From contig NZ_JACXYY010000002.1 in NCBI RefSeq assembly GCF_014779665.1, positions 124,001 to 188,000 of the forward strand: a DNA stretch of 64,000 bases. Direction: 5' to 3'. This stretch comes from Nocardioides hwasunensis. Its GTDB lineage: Bacteria; Actinomycetota; Actinomycetes; Propionibacteriales; Nocardioidaceae. Positions 21,225-29,417 of this stretch are shown here, piece by piece. Within the stretch, counting starts at the first letter, position 1. Every line of letters begins with the position of its first letter. The notes below the pieces were generated by a model. That model was given only the letters and a program-made list of their open reading frames with translations, was not told the origin of the DNA and ran no database searches. The position numbers were made by a program, and so were the translations under genes.

Positions 21225-21875
21225 ATGCGTGAGGCTTTCCATGACCAGCTCGACGGCATCTTCGCCGACCTGTCCGAGATCTGCGGGCAGGTCGAGGTGG
21301 CAGTCCGCGAGGCCACCAAGGCCCTGATGACCGGTGACATCCACACCGCCGACCAGGTGATCGGCAACGACAAGGCGATCGACGCCGCCCGCGAGCGGGT
21401 GGACGACACGGCCTTCTCCCTGCTCTCCCTGCAGCAGCCCGTCGCGGGTGACCTGCGCGTCATCGTCTCCGCGCTGCGGATGGTCAGCGAGCTCGAGCGG
21501 ATGGGCGACCTGTCGGTGCACGTCGCGAAGATCGCGCGTCTGCGCGTGCCGGCCGTGGCCGTGCCCGACGAGCTCCGGCCCACCATGGAGCGGATGGCAG
21601 AGACGGCCGAGGACATGGTGCGCCGGGTGCGCGGGATCATCATCGAGCGCGACGTCGAGGCGGCCATCGAGCTCGGCCGTGACGACGAGGTGATGGACCA
21701 GCTGCGCCGCCGCAGCTTCACCGAGCTGCTCTCCGCCGACTGGCAGCACGGCGTCGAGGCGGCCGTCGACATCGCGCTGCTCGGGCGCTACTACGAGCGC
21801 ATCGCCGACCACTCGGTGTCGGTCGCGAACCGCGTCGTCTTCGTGGTCACCGGCGAGGTCCCGGCGCGCGACTGA
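21225..21875 (+). CDS. phoU: phosphate signalling protein PhoU
   Basis: A 216-residue PhoU made of two three-helix bundles. Each carries the family metal-binding pattern: MRMVSELERMGDLSVHVAKIA in the first and LGRYYERIADHSVSVANRVVF in the second (E..D..H/N arrangement). PhoU links the Pst phosphate transporter to the sensor kinase and keeps signalling off when phosphate is plentiful. It is transcribed away from senX3-regX3 with a PHO-box-like site between, an arrangement also known in Streptomyces. No pst genes are in the window. Confidence 0.95.
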   Translation: MREAFHDQLDGIFADLSEICGQVEVAVREATKALMTGDIHTADQVIGNDKAIDAARERVDDTAFSLLSLQQPVAGDLRVIVSALRMVSELERMGDLSVHVAKIARLRVPAVAVPDELRPTMERMAETAEDMVRRVRGIIIERDVEAAIELGRDDEVMDQLRRRSFTELLSADWQHGVEAAVDIALLGRYYERIADHSVSVANRVVFVVTGEVPARD

Positions 21876-21916
21876 CCGGCTCCTGGCGCCCGTCGCGCGG
21901 CGGCGGGAACGGGACA

Positions 21917-22061
21917 TCGTGGAGTCGGTGAGTCACTGAGTGACTCGCGGACTCCACGACCCCGGTGGAGTCACCGGATATCCGGAGACTCCAGCCGGCG
22001 TGGGCGCAGGCCGACCGTTCGTGGAGCCGGTGAGCCACAGGGTGGCTCGGACGTTCCACGA
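21917..22061. repeat. cluster of three related hairpin repeats between phoU and gpmA
   Basis: Three inverted repeats fill this convergent spacer. Copy A (21917-21959) has a 10-bp outer stem TCGTGGAGTC/GACTCCACGA and an 8-bp inner stem GAGTCACT/AGTGACTC. Copy B (21966-21993) has stem TGGAGTC/GACTCCA around the perfect palindrome CCGGATATCCGG. Copy C (22019-22061) is the same length as A (43 bases) and identical at 33 positions; its inner stem GAGCCAC/GTGGCTC differs from A by compensated T-A to C-G changes. Shared arms and covariation point to a repeated structured element (REP-like) that may also terminate both flanking genes. Confidence 0.7.
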
Positions 22062-22111
22062 TCATGGCGTACGCGGGTGGCTGGGCGTGGTGCCCGGCTG
22101 CTCGTCTGAGC

Positions 22112-22855
22112 TCAGCGACCCTGGTTGGCGACGGCTGCGGCTGCGGCCGCGGCGGCCTCCGGGTCGAGGTACCGGCCACCGGCGACGGTGGGGCGCAGGT
22201 CCTCGTCGAGCTCGTAGACGAGCGGCATGCCGGTGGGGATGTTGAGGCCGGCGATGTCCTCGTCGCTGATCTGGTCCAGGTGCTTGACCAGCGCGCGCAG
22301 GCTGTTGCCGTGGGCGGCCACCAGCACCGTCTTGCCGTCCTTCAGGTCCGTGACGATGTCGCTCTCCCAGTAGGGGAGGAAGCGGGCGATGACATCCTTG
22401 AGGCACTCGGTGCGGGGGAGCTCGTCGCCGAGGTCGGCGTAGCGCGGATCGCCTGCCTGCGAGAACTCGTCGGAGTCGTCGAGCGGCGGCGGCGGGGTGT
22501 CGAAGGAGCGGCGCCAGAGCATGAACTGCTCCTCGCCGTACTCGTCGAGCGTCTGCTTCTTGTCCTTGCCCTGCAGGGCTCCGTAGTGGCGCTCGTTGAG
22601 CCGCCAGCTGCGCTTGACCGGGATCCAGTGGCGGTCCGCCGCGTCGAGGGCCAGTGCGGCGGTGTTGATCGCGCGGCGCTGGAGCGAGGTGTGCACGACG
22701 TCGGGCAGCACGTCCGCCTCGCGGAGCAGCTGGCCCCCGCGGACCGCCTCCCCCTCACCCTTCTCGGTGAGGGCCACGTCGACCCACCCGGTGAAGAGGT
22801 TCTTGGCGTTCCAGTCGCTCTCGCCGTGACGGAGCAGGACCAGGGTGTAGGTCAT
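22112..22855 (-). CDS. gpmA: 2,3-bisphosphoglycerate-dependent phosphoglycerate mutase
   Basis: Glycolytic enzyme interconverting 3- and 2-phosphoglycerate, 247 residues. The phosphohistidine motif [10 protein letters not shown] carries H10; [14 protein letters not shown] and [18 protein letters not shown] supply further active-site residues including the second His. This is the dPGM type, placed beside senX3-regX3 as in mycobacteria. Its ATG overlaps the stop of the upstream lipoprotein gene (ATGA). Confidence 0.96.
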   Translation of the reverse strand: MTYTLVLLRHGESDWNAKNLFTGWVDVALTEKGEGEAVRGGQLLREADVLPDVVHTSLQRRAINTAALALDAADRHWIPVKRSWRLNERHYGALQGKDKKQTLDEYGEEQFMLWRRSFDTPPPPLDDSDEFSQAGDPRYADLGDELPRTECLKDVIARFLPYWESDIVTDLKDGKTVLVAAHGNSLRALVKHLDQISDEDIAGLNIPTGMPLVYELDEDLRPTVAGGRYLDPEAAAAAAAAVANQGR

Positions 22856-23322
22856 GAGGCGTCCATGCCCTTCCAGTAGCCCGTCTCGTCGGAGACGACG
22901 GGGACGTTGAGCGTGACCCGCTCGCCGTTGCCGAAGTCGAAGGCCAGCGGGACGAAGTCGCCGGCGCCGAAGTCGCCGGTCAGGATGATGTCGGCCGGCG
23001 GGTCGGCCAGGTTGACCAGGCCGCCCGCGGCGACCGCGATCGGCTCGAAGTCGGCGGGTGCGACGGTGTCGTCCTGGCCCGCGACGCCGGTGAAGGTCTG
23101 CTCCTCGTCGGCGTCGTTGTTGGCCAGCGAGGCGACGAAGGTGCCGGACCCATCGGACGCCGAGACCACGACGGCCGAGAGCACGTCGATGACCCCCTCA
23201 CGGTTGTTGGCGCCACCGGCGGGGGTGTAGTCCCGCTCCGTGGCGTAGTCGAAGCCACAGGAGGAGAGCGGGGCGGCGAGCGCGAGAACCGCGGCGGCGG
23301 TCGCGATGGATCGGAGTCGCAT
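22852..23322 (-). CDS. lipoprotein, LpqE/PCu(A)C-like
   Basis: A 156-residue predicted lipoprotein: the signal peptide ends in lipobox LSSC with C22 as the lipidated residue. The mature part contains [22 protein letters not shown] and [21 protein letters not shown], a beta-sandwich pattern like the LpqE / DUF461 copper-chaperone-like proteins. The Met/His copper ligands of true PCu(A)C proteins are missing, so a copper role is doubtful. In M. tuberculosis lpqE lies next to carD, as this gene nearly does here. It is coupled to gpmA by ATGA. The -10 TAGGCT is 7 bases before the ATG. Confidence 0.65.
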   Translation of the reverse strand: MRLRSIATAAAVLALAAPLSSCGFDYATERDYTPAGGANNREGVIDVLSAVVVSASDGSGTFVASLANNDADEEQTFTGVAGQDDTVAPADFEPIAVAAGGLVNLADPPADIILTGDFGAGDFVPLAFDFGNGERVTLNVPVVSDETGYWKGMDAS

Positions 23323-23329
23323 GGCGCAC

Positions 23330-23335
23330 AGCCTA
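23330..23335 (-). promoter_or_regulatory. -10 hexamer TAGGCT, leaderless-type promoter of lipoprotein-gpmA
   Basis: On the minus strand TAGGCT is followed by 7 bases and the ATG at 23322. It lies in the 21-base gap after the UbiA-family gene, so the lipoprotein and gpmA can be expressed separately from it. Confidence 0.5.
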
Positions 23336-23343
23336 GCGTCGCC

Positions 23344-24042
23344 TCAGGTCAGTCCGACCGTCCGCCCTGCGATGAGGATGCCGACCACCACGAGGGCGGT
23401 GCAGACGCTCGCGATCACGAGCATCCGGGGGGTGCCGGTGCGCAGCGCCAGGAGCAGCGGGAGCGAGCGCTCGCCCTCCTCGTGGTCGTGCACGAGGCCG
23501 GGCAGGGCGAGGAGGACGTGCACGCACAGACCCAGCGCCGCGGCGAGCACCACCATCGCGGCGGTCGGCGGCGTCGTCGCCCCCGTGCCGTTCCAGCCGC
23601 CGTAGGAGAGGAAGGCGGGGTAGAGCGCGAAGCCGGCCATCCAGGGCACGAAGGACAGCGGCCGGGCGTGCAGGAGCCGGTCGCCGACCACGGAGACCAG
23701 CAGGAGGGCGAGGTACGCCGCCGCGGACTCTCGACCGTTGGCCACGGACAGGGGTACGACGAGCAGCGCCGCGCACGCCACCGCGAACCAGACGGTCCCC
23801 GTGTCGAGCACCTCGCCGCTGAGCGGCTTGTCGGGCCGGTGGCGACGGTCGCGTGCCCGGTCGGCGAGGTCGTCGGCCCACCCGAGGATCGCCTGTCCGA
23901 CGAGCACGGTGAGCGCCACCAGGGCGACCTCCCGGAGCGGGCGCCCGGCGGCTGCGGCGGCGACCGCGAGGGCGGCCGCGGTGCCCAGCGCCTGGCGCGG
24001 GTGCGCGGCCCGCAGGAGGAGCAGCGCCGGGGTCGTCGGCAT
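23344..24042 (-). CDS. UbiA family prenyltransferase-like membrane protein
   Basis: A 232-residue membrane protein with about seven to eight helices. The first Asp-rich motif is GWADDLADRARDRRHRPDKPL, a variant of the UbiA NDxxDxxxD site that binds Mg-diphosphate. The second is LPGLVHDHEEGERSL (HDxxEG). It is shorter than UbiA/MenA enzymes and belongs to the actinobacterial SCO3242-like branch, whose substrates are not established. CATACT lies 7 bases upstream of the ATG. Confidence 0.75.
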   Translation of the reverse strand: MPTTPALLLLRAAHPRQALGTAAALAVAAAAAGRPLREVALVALTVLVGQAILGWADDLADRARDRRHRPDKPLSGEVLDTGTVWFAVACAALLVVPLSVANGRESAAAYLALLLVSVVGDRLLHARPLSFVPWMAGFALYPAFLSYGGWNGTGATTPPTAAMVVLAAALGLCVHVLLALPGLVHDHEEGERSLPLLLALRTGTPRMLVIASVCTALVVVGILIAGRTVGLT

Positions 24043-24164
24043 GGCCCGAAGTATGTCCCAGGGCTGCCTCCGCAGTGGCGCAGGCCGGGTGCACGACCAC
24101 GGAACCGGCGATCTGTCAAGCCCGGAAGTGGCCTCTGACCTGCGGAAACGCGAAAGGAGCCCAT

Positions 24165-24182
24165 TCGAACCCGTGTTAGAAT
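24165..24182 (+). promoter_or_regulatory. carD promoter with overlapping near-consensus SOS (LexA) box
   Basis: TCGAAC-CCGT-GTTAGA (24165-24180) differs at one position from the actinobacterial LexA site TCGAAC-N4-GTTCGA. The carD -10 TAGAAT (24177-24182), preceded by an extended-type TGT, overlaps its right half. A repressor here would block carD transcription directly. LexA control is an inference from the match. Confidence 0.5.
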
Positions 24183-24209
24183 GGACACCTAGGAAGGGGA
24201 ACTAAACAT

Positions 24210-24695
24210 ATGACTTTCACCGTCGGCGAAACGGTCGTCTATCCCAATCACGGGGCCGCTGTCATCGAGGACATCGAGATGCGGCAGATCAAGGGAGAGG
24301 ACCGGCAGTACCTCGTCCTCAGGATCGTCGCCCAGCAGGACCTGGTCGTGCGCGTCCCGGCCTGCAACCTCGACCTCGTCGGAGTCCGCGACGTCGTCGA
24401 CAAGGAGGGTCTCGACCGCGTCTTCGACGTGCTGCGAGCTGCTCACGTCGAGGAGCCGACCAACTGGTCGCGTCGCTACAAGGCGAATCTCGAGAAGCTG
24501 CACTCCGGCGACGTCATGAAGGTGTCCGAGGTCGTGCGCGACCTGTGGCGCCGCGAGCGTGACCGTGGCCTGTCGGCCGGTGAGAAGCGGATGCTGGCCA
24601 AGGCTCGCCAGATCCTCGTCTCCGAGCTGGCCCTGGCCGAGAAGACCAACGAGGACAAGGCCGAGGCCACCCTCGACGAGGTCCTCGCCTCCTGA
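24210..24695 (+). CDS. carD: CarD family transcriptional regulator
   Basis: RNA polymerase-binding global regulator of 161 residues that stabilises open promoter complexes, including at rRNA promoters. The N-terminal Tudor-like domain ([23 protein letters not shown]) binds the RpoB beta lobe; the C-terminal helical domain ([16 protein letters not shown] onward) carries the conserved Trp that contacts the upstream edge of the bubble. The ribosome site GGAAGGGGAA precedes ATG 24210. The promoter has a near-consensus SOS box. A perfect hairpin follows. The carD/ispD/ispF/cysS/rlmB neighbourhood matches M. tuberculosis Rv3579c-Rv3583c, with strand changes. Confidence 0.97.
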   Translation: MTFTVGETVVYPNHGAAVIEDIEMRQIKGEDRQYLVLRIVAQQDLVVRVPACNLDLVGVRDVVDKEGLDRVFDVLRAAHVEEPTNWSRRYKANLEKLHSGDVMKVSEVVRDLWRRERDRGLSAGEKRMLAKARQILVSELALAEKTNEDKAEATLDEVLAS

Positions 24696-24720
24696 GGCTC
24701 GCAGCACCCAGCACGACAGA

Positions 24721-24755
24721 TCGACCCCCGGCGCACGTCCCGCGCCGGGGGTCGA
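24721..24755 (+). terminator. terminator hairpin after carD
   Basis: A 14-bp perfect stem, arms TCGACCCCCGGCGC and GCGCCGGGGGTCGA, with a 7-base loop, 26 bases after the carD stop. It should isolate carD from the downstream gene. Confidence 0.8.
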
Positions 24756-24793
24756 GTCGTCTGTGGCCCCTCGGGGGATAGCGTGACCCGGCG

Positions 24794-25366
24794 ATGAGCA
24801 TCTACGACGACGATGACGTGGTCCGCGCGCTCGGCGTGGTGGTCGACGAGGGCCGGGGCACCCTGCCCTACCGGCTCGTCCACGGTGAGTCGTTGGTCGC
24901 CTGCGCGGCCTGGGCCCTGGGAGAGGCCGGCGTCGACATCGTCGACGCGAGCGTCCCGTGGGCCGGGCTGGTCGAGTCCGGCTCCGACCTCGTCCTGCAC
25001 GACCCGCTGTGCCCGATGACGCCGGCTGCGTTCATCGCGACCTGCCTGCGCCTGGCTCGCGAGGGCGACCGGCCCGTGGTCGGCGTACGACCCGTGACCG
25101 ACACCGTCAAGGCGGTCGCCGGCGGTGTGGTCGGACGGACCCTCGACCGCGACGCGATGCTGGCGGTGACCTCGCCCCTGGTCGTTCCCGCCGCGGTGCT
25201 GTCGCGACTGCCCGGACGACCGGTGCCGGACCTGGCTCGCACGGTGTCGGACCTGGCTGCCGCAGGGCACGAGGTGCAGACGGTCCAGGCGCCGCCCGAG
25301 GGCCGACGGGTGACGTCGAGCGACGAGCTGCGCCTGCTCGAGGTCCTCACCACGCCGCAGGGCTGA
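24794..25366 (+). CDS. degenerate IspD-like (cytidylyltransferase-fold) protein
   Basis: A 190-residue protein related to IspD but apparently without its activity. Matching pieces in order are [19 protein letters not shown] (IspD: PKALVPLxGRPLLxW), [17 protein letters not shown] (IspD: [13 protein letters not shown]), [11 protein letters not shown] (a near-exact IspD motif) and [23 protein letters not shown]. The Gly-rich N-terminal loop that holds CTP is replaced by [13 protein letters not shown], and the basic active-site residues are not visible. It lies tail to tail with true ispD, overlapping it by 20 bases. TAGCGT lies 9 bases before the ATG. Role unknown; a regulatory or scaffold pseudoenzyme is possible. 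Confidence 0.65.
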   Translation: MSIYDDDDVVRALGVVVDEGRGTLPYRLVHGESLVACAAWALGEAGVDIVDASVPWAGLVESGSDLVLHDPLCPMTPAAFIATCLRLAREGDRPVVGVRPVTDTVKAVAGGVVGRTLDRDAMLAVTSPLVVPAAVLSRLPGRPVPDLARTVSDLAAAGHEVQTVQAPPEGRRVTSSDELRLLEVLTTPQG

Positions 25367-26042
25367 GCTCCTCGGCCACGGCCACGTCCTCGGCGAAGGT
25401 GACCTTCAGGTTGAGGGGACTGCCCGGAACGGCCGCGACCGCCACCTGGCGGTAGGTCGCGACACAGGCCGCGGTGTCGGTGCCCTCGAACCCGTCCCGC
25501 GCGGCGTCCCGGTAGGCCGAGAGGACCTCGCCGGCCAGGAACGCCTGCGGAGTCTGGACGCCGCCGACGTCCTCGGTCACCGCGGTCAGGTCGTCGTGGA
25601 GCAGCTGGGTCACCGGCACGACCGGGATCGCTCCGCCCCGGTCACGGGCGGCCGAGATGACCGCCTCCCACAGGCCGGGGGCGGCGAGCGGCCGGGCGGC
25701 GTCGTGCACGACGACGACGTCGACCTCGCCGGCCTCGATCGCGGGCCCGAGCACCCGGAGCGCCGCCCACTCCGAGGCGTGGCGGGTGGCGCCGCCGTCG
25801 ACCAGCAGCACCTCGCGATCACCCAGGTGCGGCGCGAGGGCCTGCCCCACGGCGTCGCGGTCCTGGGGCCGCACGACGACCACGAGGCGGCGTACGTCGG
25901 GCAGGGCGAGCGCCGTGCGCACCGACCAGGCCAGCACCGGGAGACCGCGCAGGGGGAGGAGCACCTTGTTCGTCCCCGCGCCGACCCGGCTCCCCGAGCC
26001 GGCGGCCACGATGACGACCGCGGTGGACGCCGACCCCGTCAT
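25347..26042 (-). CDS. ispD: 2-C-methyl-D-erythritol 4-phosphate cytidylyltransferase
   Basis: MEP-pathway enzyme joining CTP to methylerythritol phosphate, 231 residues. The nucleotide loop is [11 protein letters not shown] (residues 11-21) followed by [31 protein letters not shown] and [10 protein letters not shown] are the other IspD signatures, and TDTAACV near residue 200 completes the set. ATG 26042 is chosen because it overlaps the ispF stop (ATGA) and begins just before the loop; a longer frame to 26303 would overlap ispF. It is cotranscribed after ispF, the reverse of the usual gene order. Confidence 0.96.
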   Translation of the reverse strand: MTGSASTAVVIVAAGSGSRVGAGTNKVLLPLRGLPVLAWSVRTALALPDVRRLVVVVRPQDRDAVGQALAPHLGDREVLLVDGGATRHASEWAALRVLGPAIEAGEVDVVVVHDAARPLAAPGLWEAVISAARDRGGAIPVVPVTQLLHDDLTAVTEDVGGVQTPQAFLAGEVLSAYRDAARDGFEGTDTAACVATYRQVAVAAVPGSPLNLKVTFAEDVAVAEELSPAAW

Positions 26043-26515
26043 CGACCGGTGACCAGAGCCGTGGCGATCGCGGCGACGCCCTCGCCGCGACCGGTCAGGC
26101 CGAGGCCGTCGGTCGTCGTCGCGGACACGCTGACGGGGGCACCGACGGCGGCCGAGAGCGCCGCCGTGGCCTCGTCGCGCCGGGGTCCGAGGCGCGGGGC
26201 GTTGCCGATGACCTGGACGGCCACGTTGCCGATGTCGAAGCCTGCCGCGCGCACCCTGCGGGCGGTCTCGGACAGCAGGGCGGCACCCGAGGCGCCGGCC
26301 CATCGGGGCTCAGCCGTGCCGAAGTGGCTGCCGAGGTCGCCGAGTCCGGCGGCGGAGAGGAGCGCGTCGCAGGCCGCGTGGGCGGCGACGTCGGCGTCCG
26401 AGTGACCCTCGAGCCCGGCAGGCTCGTCGGGCCAGGAGAGCCCGGCCAGGTGCATCGGGACGCCGGGGACCAGGCGGTGGACGTCGGTGCCGATGCCTAT
26501 CCGGGGAGTGGTCAC
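26039..26515 (-). CDS. ispF: 2-C-methyl-D-erythritol 2,4-cyclodiphosphate synthase
   Basis: MEP-pathway cyclase releasing CMP, 158 residues, standard length. Metal ligands D11, H13 (GTDVHRL) and H47 ([11 protein letters not shown]) are present, with the EGHSDADV and [20 protein letters not shown] signatures. GTG 26515 gives the expected N-terminus. CATGAT lies 6 bases before it, consistent with the local leaderless pattern. It is coupled to ispD and divergent from the molybdoenzyme gene (36 bases). Confidence 0.96.
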   Translation of the reverse strand: MTTPRIGIGTDVHRLVPGVPMHLAGLSWPDEPAGLEGHSDADVAAHAACDALLSAAGLGDLGSHFGTAEPRWAGASGAALLSETARRVRAAGFDIGNVAVQVIGNAPRLGPRRDEATAALSAAVGAPVSVSATTTDGLGLTGRGEGVAAIATALVTGR

Positions 26516-26539
26516 GTCGGCATCATGCCGGACGGGCGT

Positions 26540-26545
26540 CACAAT
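26540..26545 (+). promoter_or_regulatory. -10 hexamer CACAAT, leaderless-type promoter
   Basis: CACAAT is followed by 6 bases and the GTG at 26552. It lies in the 36-base divergent spacer with ispF, where the minus-strand hexamer CATGAT sits at 26522-26527. Confidence 0.5.
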
Positions 26546-26551
26546 AGAGGG

Positions 26552-28069
26552 GTGAGCACCCGTCGTCTGCACTGGAGGATCGCCGGCGTCCTGGCCGGAA
26601 TGGCCGGACTTGCCACCAGCTATGCGGCCGCGACGGTTCTCACCGTCCGCGCGTCGCCGCTGGTCGCGGTGGCCGAGCTGGTCATCAAGGTGACGCCCGG
26701 CTCGACGGCCGAGCGGGCGATCTCCGTGCTGGGCCACCTCGACAAGCCGGTCCTGCTCCTCGGCGTGATCGTGCTGCTGCTCGCGTGCTTCGCCTGGGCC
26801 GGCTCGCTGGCGCGGGGCGGCTGGTGGCGGGCGATGGTGGTGTGGGTGGTGCTGGCCGGCGTGGGACTCGTCGCCGTCATGTCCCAGCGGGGCGCCGGTG
26901 TGGTCGACGTCGTGCCGGTCGTCGTCGGGCTGCTCACCTGGATGTCGGTGCACCCCGCGCTGACCGACGCGCTCCGTCGCGGCCTGAGCCGACCCGACCT
27001 GCAGTCCAGCGAGCGACGTGTCTTCCTCGTCGTCGCCTCGGTGGTCTCGGTGGCCTCGCTCGGCATCGCGGTGGCAGGACGGCTGGCGAGCGCCGGCAGG
27101 CGCAGTGTCGAGACGAGCAGGCAGCTGCTCCGCATCCCGGGTGTGACGCGCCACTCGGCACCTCCGGCGACGTCGGTCGGGCTGGAGGGGGTCACCCCCT
27201 GGCAGACCGCCAACGAGGACTTCTACCGGATCGACACGGCGATCTCGGTGCCCGCCATCGACCCGTCCGACTGGAAGCTGCGGATCCACGGCATGGTCGA
27301 GCGCGAGCTCACGCTCACCTACTCCCAGCTCGTCGCGCGTGAGCTGACCGAGTCGTGGGTCACGCTGAACTGCGTCAGCAACGAGGTCGGTGGCGACCTG
27401 GTCGGCAACGCCCGCTGGAGCGGCGTGCGCCTCGCCGGGCTGCTGGCGAACCTCGGCGTCAGCGACGAGGCCGACTGCATCCTGCAGACCTCGCACGACG
27501 GCTGGACCTGCGCGACGCCGCTCGCCGCTCTCACCGACGACCGCGACGCGATGCTCGCCGTGGCCATGAACGGTCAGCCGCTGCCGATCGAGCACGGGTT
27601 CCCGGTCCGCACGGTGGTGCCGGGGCTCTACGGCTACGTCTCGGCCACCAAGTGGGTCGTGGACATGAAGGTCGGCACGTTCGCCGACTCCGTCGGCTAC
27701 TGGACGACCCGCGGCTGGTCGTCGCAGGGACCGGTCAAGATCGCCTCGCGCATCGACGTGCCGCGTTCCGGCGACAAGGTCCCGGTCGGCGAGGTGTCGT
27801 TCGGAGGCGTCGCGTGGCGTCAGCACACGGGCATCGAGGCCGTGGAGGTCCAGGTCGACGGTGGCGCCTGGCAGCGGGCCGAGCTGGCCGAGGTGCCGTC
27901 CGTCGACACGTGGGTGCAGTGGTCGCTGACGACCGACCTGGCAGAGGGCGACCACGAGGTCCGCGTGCGCGCCATCGGCGCCGACGGCGAGACCCAGACC
28001 GACGTGGTCCGGGCACCCGCGCCGGACGGCTCCACGGGGTTGCACACCATCCAGGTGAGCGCCGGCTGA
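26552..28069 (+). CDS. membrane-anchored molybdopterin oxidoreductase (sulfite oxidase family)
   Basis: A 505-residue protein with an N-terminal membrane part of about five helices (residues 5-175), then an extracytoplasmic sulfite-oxidase-type domain. The molybdenum-ligating Cys is C274 in [20 protein letters not shown]. Other cofactor motifs are [39 protein letters not shown] and [15 protein letters not shown] dimerisation domain with an Ig-like fold ends the protein. The electron acceptor and substrate are unknown. The GTG follows CACAAT and 6 bases. Confidence 0.88.
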   Translation: MSTRRLHWRIAGVLAGMAGLATSYAAATVLTVRASPLVAVAELVIKVTPGSTAERAISVLGHLDKPVLLLGVIVLLLACFAWAGSLARGGWWRAMVVWVVLAGVGLVAVMSQRGAGVVDVVPVVVGLLTWMSVHPALTDALRRGLSRPDLQSSERRVFLVVASVVSVASLGIAVAGRLASAGRRSVETSRQLLRIPGVTRHSAPPATSVGLEGVTPWQTANEDFYRIDTAISVPAIDPSDWKLRIHGMVERELTLTYSQLVARELTESWVTLNCVSNEVGGDLVGNARWSGVRLAGLLANLGVSDEADCILQTSHDGWTCATPLAALTDDRDAMLAVAMNGQPLPIEHGFPVRTVVPGLYGYVSATKWVVDMKVGTFADSVGYWTTRGWSSQGPVKIASRIDVPRSGDKVPVGEVSFGGVAWRQHTGIEAVEVQVDGGAWQRAELAEVPSVDTWVQWSLTTDLAEGDHEVRVRAIGADGETQTDVVRAPAPDGSTGLHTIQVSAG

Positions 28070-28087
28070 TAGCGGCCCGCCGGGTCC

Positions 28088-29317
28088 TCAGCTGTTGCGG
28101 ATGACGTACGCCGTCGCGCCGGACGCCCCGATCCAGAGCCGCTCGAACTGCGCGCGGTCGTAGGTCCGCCGCACCTGGCTGTTGGTCGCGCCGGCCGGGT
28201 CGTTGACGACCACGTTGCCCTGCGCGTCGAATCCCACGACCACCAGCAGGTGGCCGTTGCTCGCGGAGATCGGGGCGCCGGTGAGCTGGTTGCGGCCGAA
28301 CGCGATCGAGACGATCAGCGGCACACCGGCCGCGATGTAGTCCTCCGCCTCGCGCAGGTCGCGCATCCGGGTGACGTAGGAGTCGCCGCCGACGAGCGTG
28401 GCGGCGTAGGCGGTGTTGAAGGCCCAGTTGCCGGTGCCGCGGTAGCCGTGGTCGTAGACCATCTTGGCCGTGTGGTCGACGACGGCGTCGGCGTGGCCGG
28501 CGGCGATGCCGGTCGGCGTCGGTGAGAGCCCGTAGTAGCCCAGGACCATCGCGGTCGACGTCGGCGAGCACCAGGCCTCACCGCCACCGCCCCACTGCGG
28601 GTAGTGCCCGGTGTGCACCATCTGGGAGTAGGCCGGCACGTCGAGCACCGTGCCCACGCCCGGGCCGGGCACCGAGGTGGGTCGGGGGGCAGAGGCGTCG
28701 GCCGAGGCCACGGCCCCGACGCGCTCGAGCGAGACGCCGAGGCTGGAGCCCTTCGGGCGCAGCAGCGTGACCCGCACCTGCCACGACGTGATCGTGCTGA
28801 CGGCGTACCACGTGTCGGTGCTGACGCGACCGAGGTCGTCGGGCTGCCCGGAGTACGTCGTGCGCGCCACGGGGCGGTCGGTGGTCGCCCAGTCTGCCAT
28901 GGTGTCCCAGCTGCCCGTGCGGCCGTCGGCGCCGCGGGCGCGGACCTCGACGCGGATCATGCTCCGCCCCGGCGTGGTGGCCTCCCAGGTCGGGACGAGG
29001 GCGGTCGCGCCGAAGCCCGGCGTCGCCCAGGGGGAGGTCCAGGTGCCGGCCTCGTACCTCTTGCCCGCGACGGTCCGCGGCCTGGGTGAGAGCATCGAGA
29101 CCTGGCCGCGGCCGAGCTTGAGCCCGGCGCGCTTGCCGGCCTTGAAGTCGGCGTAGCTGCTCCACGACGTCATCGCGATCTGCGCCGTCGCGCGCGTGCG
29201 CGCGTCGGCGGGTGCGCCGGCCGCGGCGGGCGCGACCAGCGCGCCGCCCAGCAGGAGGGGGAGGGCCAGGGCCAGGGACGTGGCGGCCGTGAAGGCAGCG
29301 GCAGGGCGTCGGAGCAC
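28088..29317 (-). CDS. secreted C39-like cysteine peptidase family protein
   Basis: A 409-residue exported protein. GTG 29317 opens a signal peptide (VLRRPAAAFTAATSLALALP to APAAAG). Residues 45-205 form a beta-rich N-terminal region with two similar modules. The C-terminal papain-like domain has catalytic C250 (EAWCSPTSTAMVLGYYG), H356 (SASNGHLLVVVGF) and N372-D373 (VVNDPAG), the C39 family triad arrangement. There is no transporter, so it is not a bacteriocin-exporter peptidase; it probably acts outside the cell. It is convergent with the molybdoenzyme gene. Confidence 0.82.
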   Translation of the reverse strand: MLRRPAAAFTAATSLALALPLLLGGALVAPAAAGAPADARTRATAQIAMTSWSSYADFKAGKRAGLKLGRGQVSMLSPRPRTVAGKRYEAGTWTSPWATPGFGATALVPTWEATTPGRSMIRVEVRARGADGRTGSWDTMADWATTDRPVARTTYSGQPDDLGRVSTDTWYAVSTITSWQVRVTLLRPKGSSLGVSLERVGAVASADASAPRPTSVPGPGVGTVLDVPAYSQMVHTGHYPQWGGGGEAWCSPTSTAMVLGYYGLSPTPTGIAAGHADAVVDHTAKMVYDHGYRGTGNWAFNTAYAATLVGGDSYVTRMRDLREAEDYIAAGVPLIVSIAFGRNQLTGAPISASNGHLLVVVGFDAQGNVVVNDPAGATNSQVRRTYDRAQFERLWIGASGATAYVIRNS

Positions 29318-29404
29318 CGCACGACGATAACCCGCGACGTCCCACACGTCACAGGAGTCACAGAAGCCGGTCGCGTGACTTCGGCATCCGCACGACCGCG
29401 CACC

Positions 29405-29410
29405 TAGACT
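29405..29410 (+). promoter_or_regulatory. -10 hexamer TAGACT, leaderless-type promoter of cysS-rlmB
   Basis: TAGACT is followed by 7 bases and the GTG of cysS at 29418, with no Shine-Dalgarno. Confidence 0.55.
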
Positions 29411-29417
29411 CGGCCGC

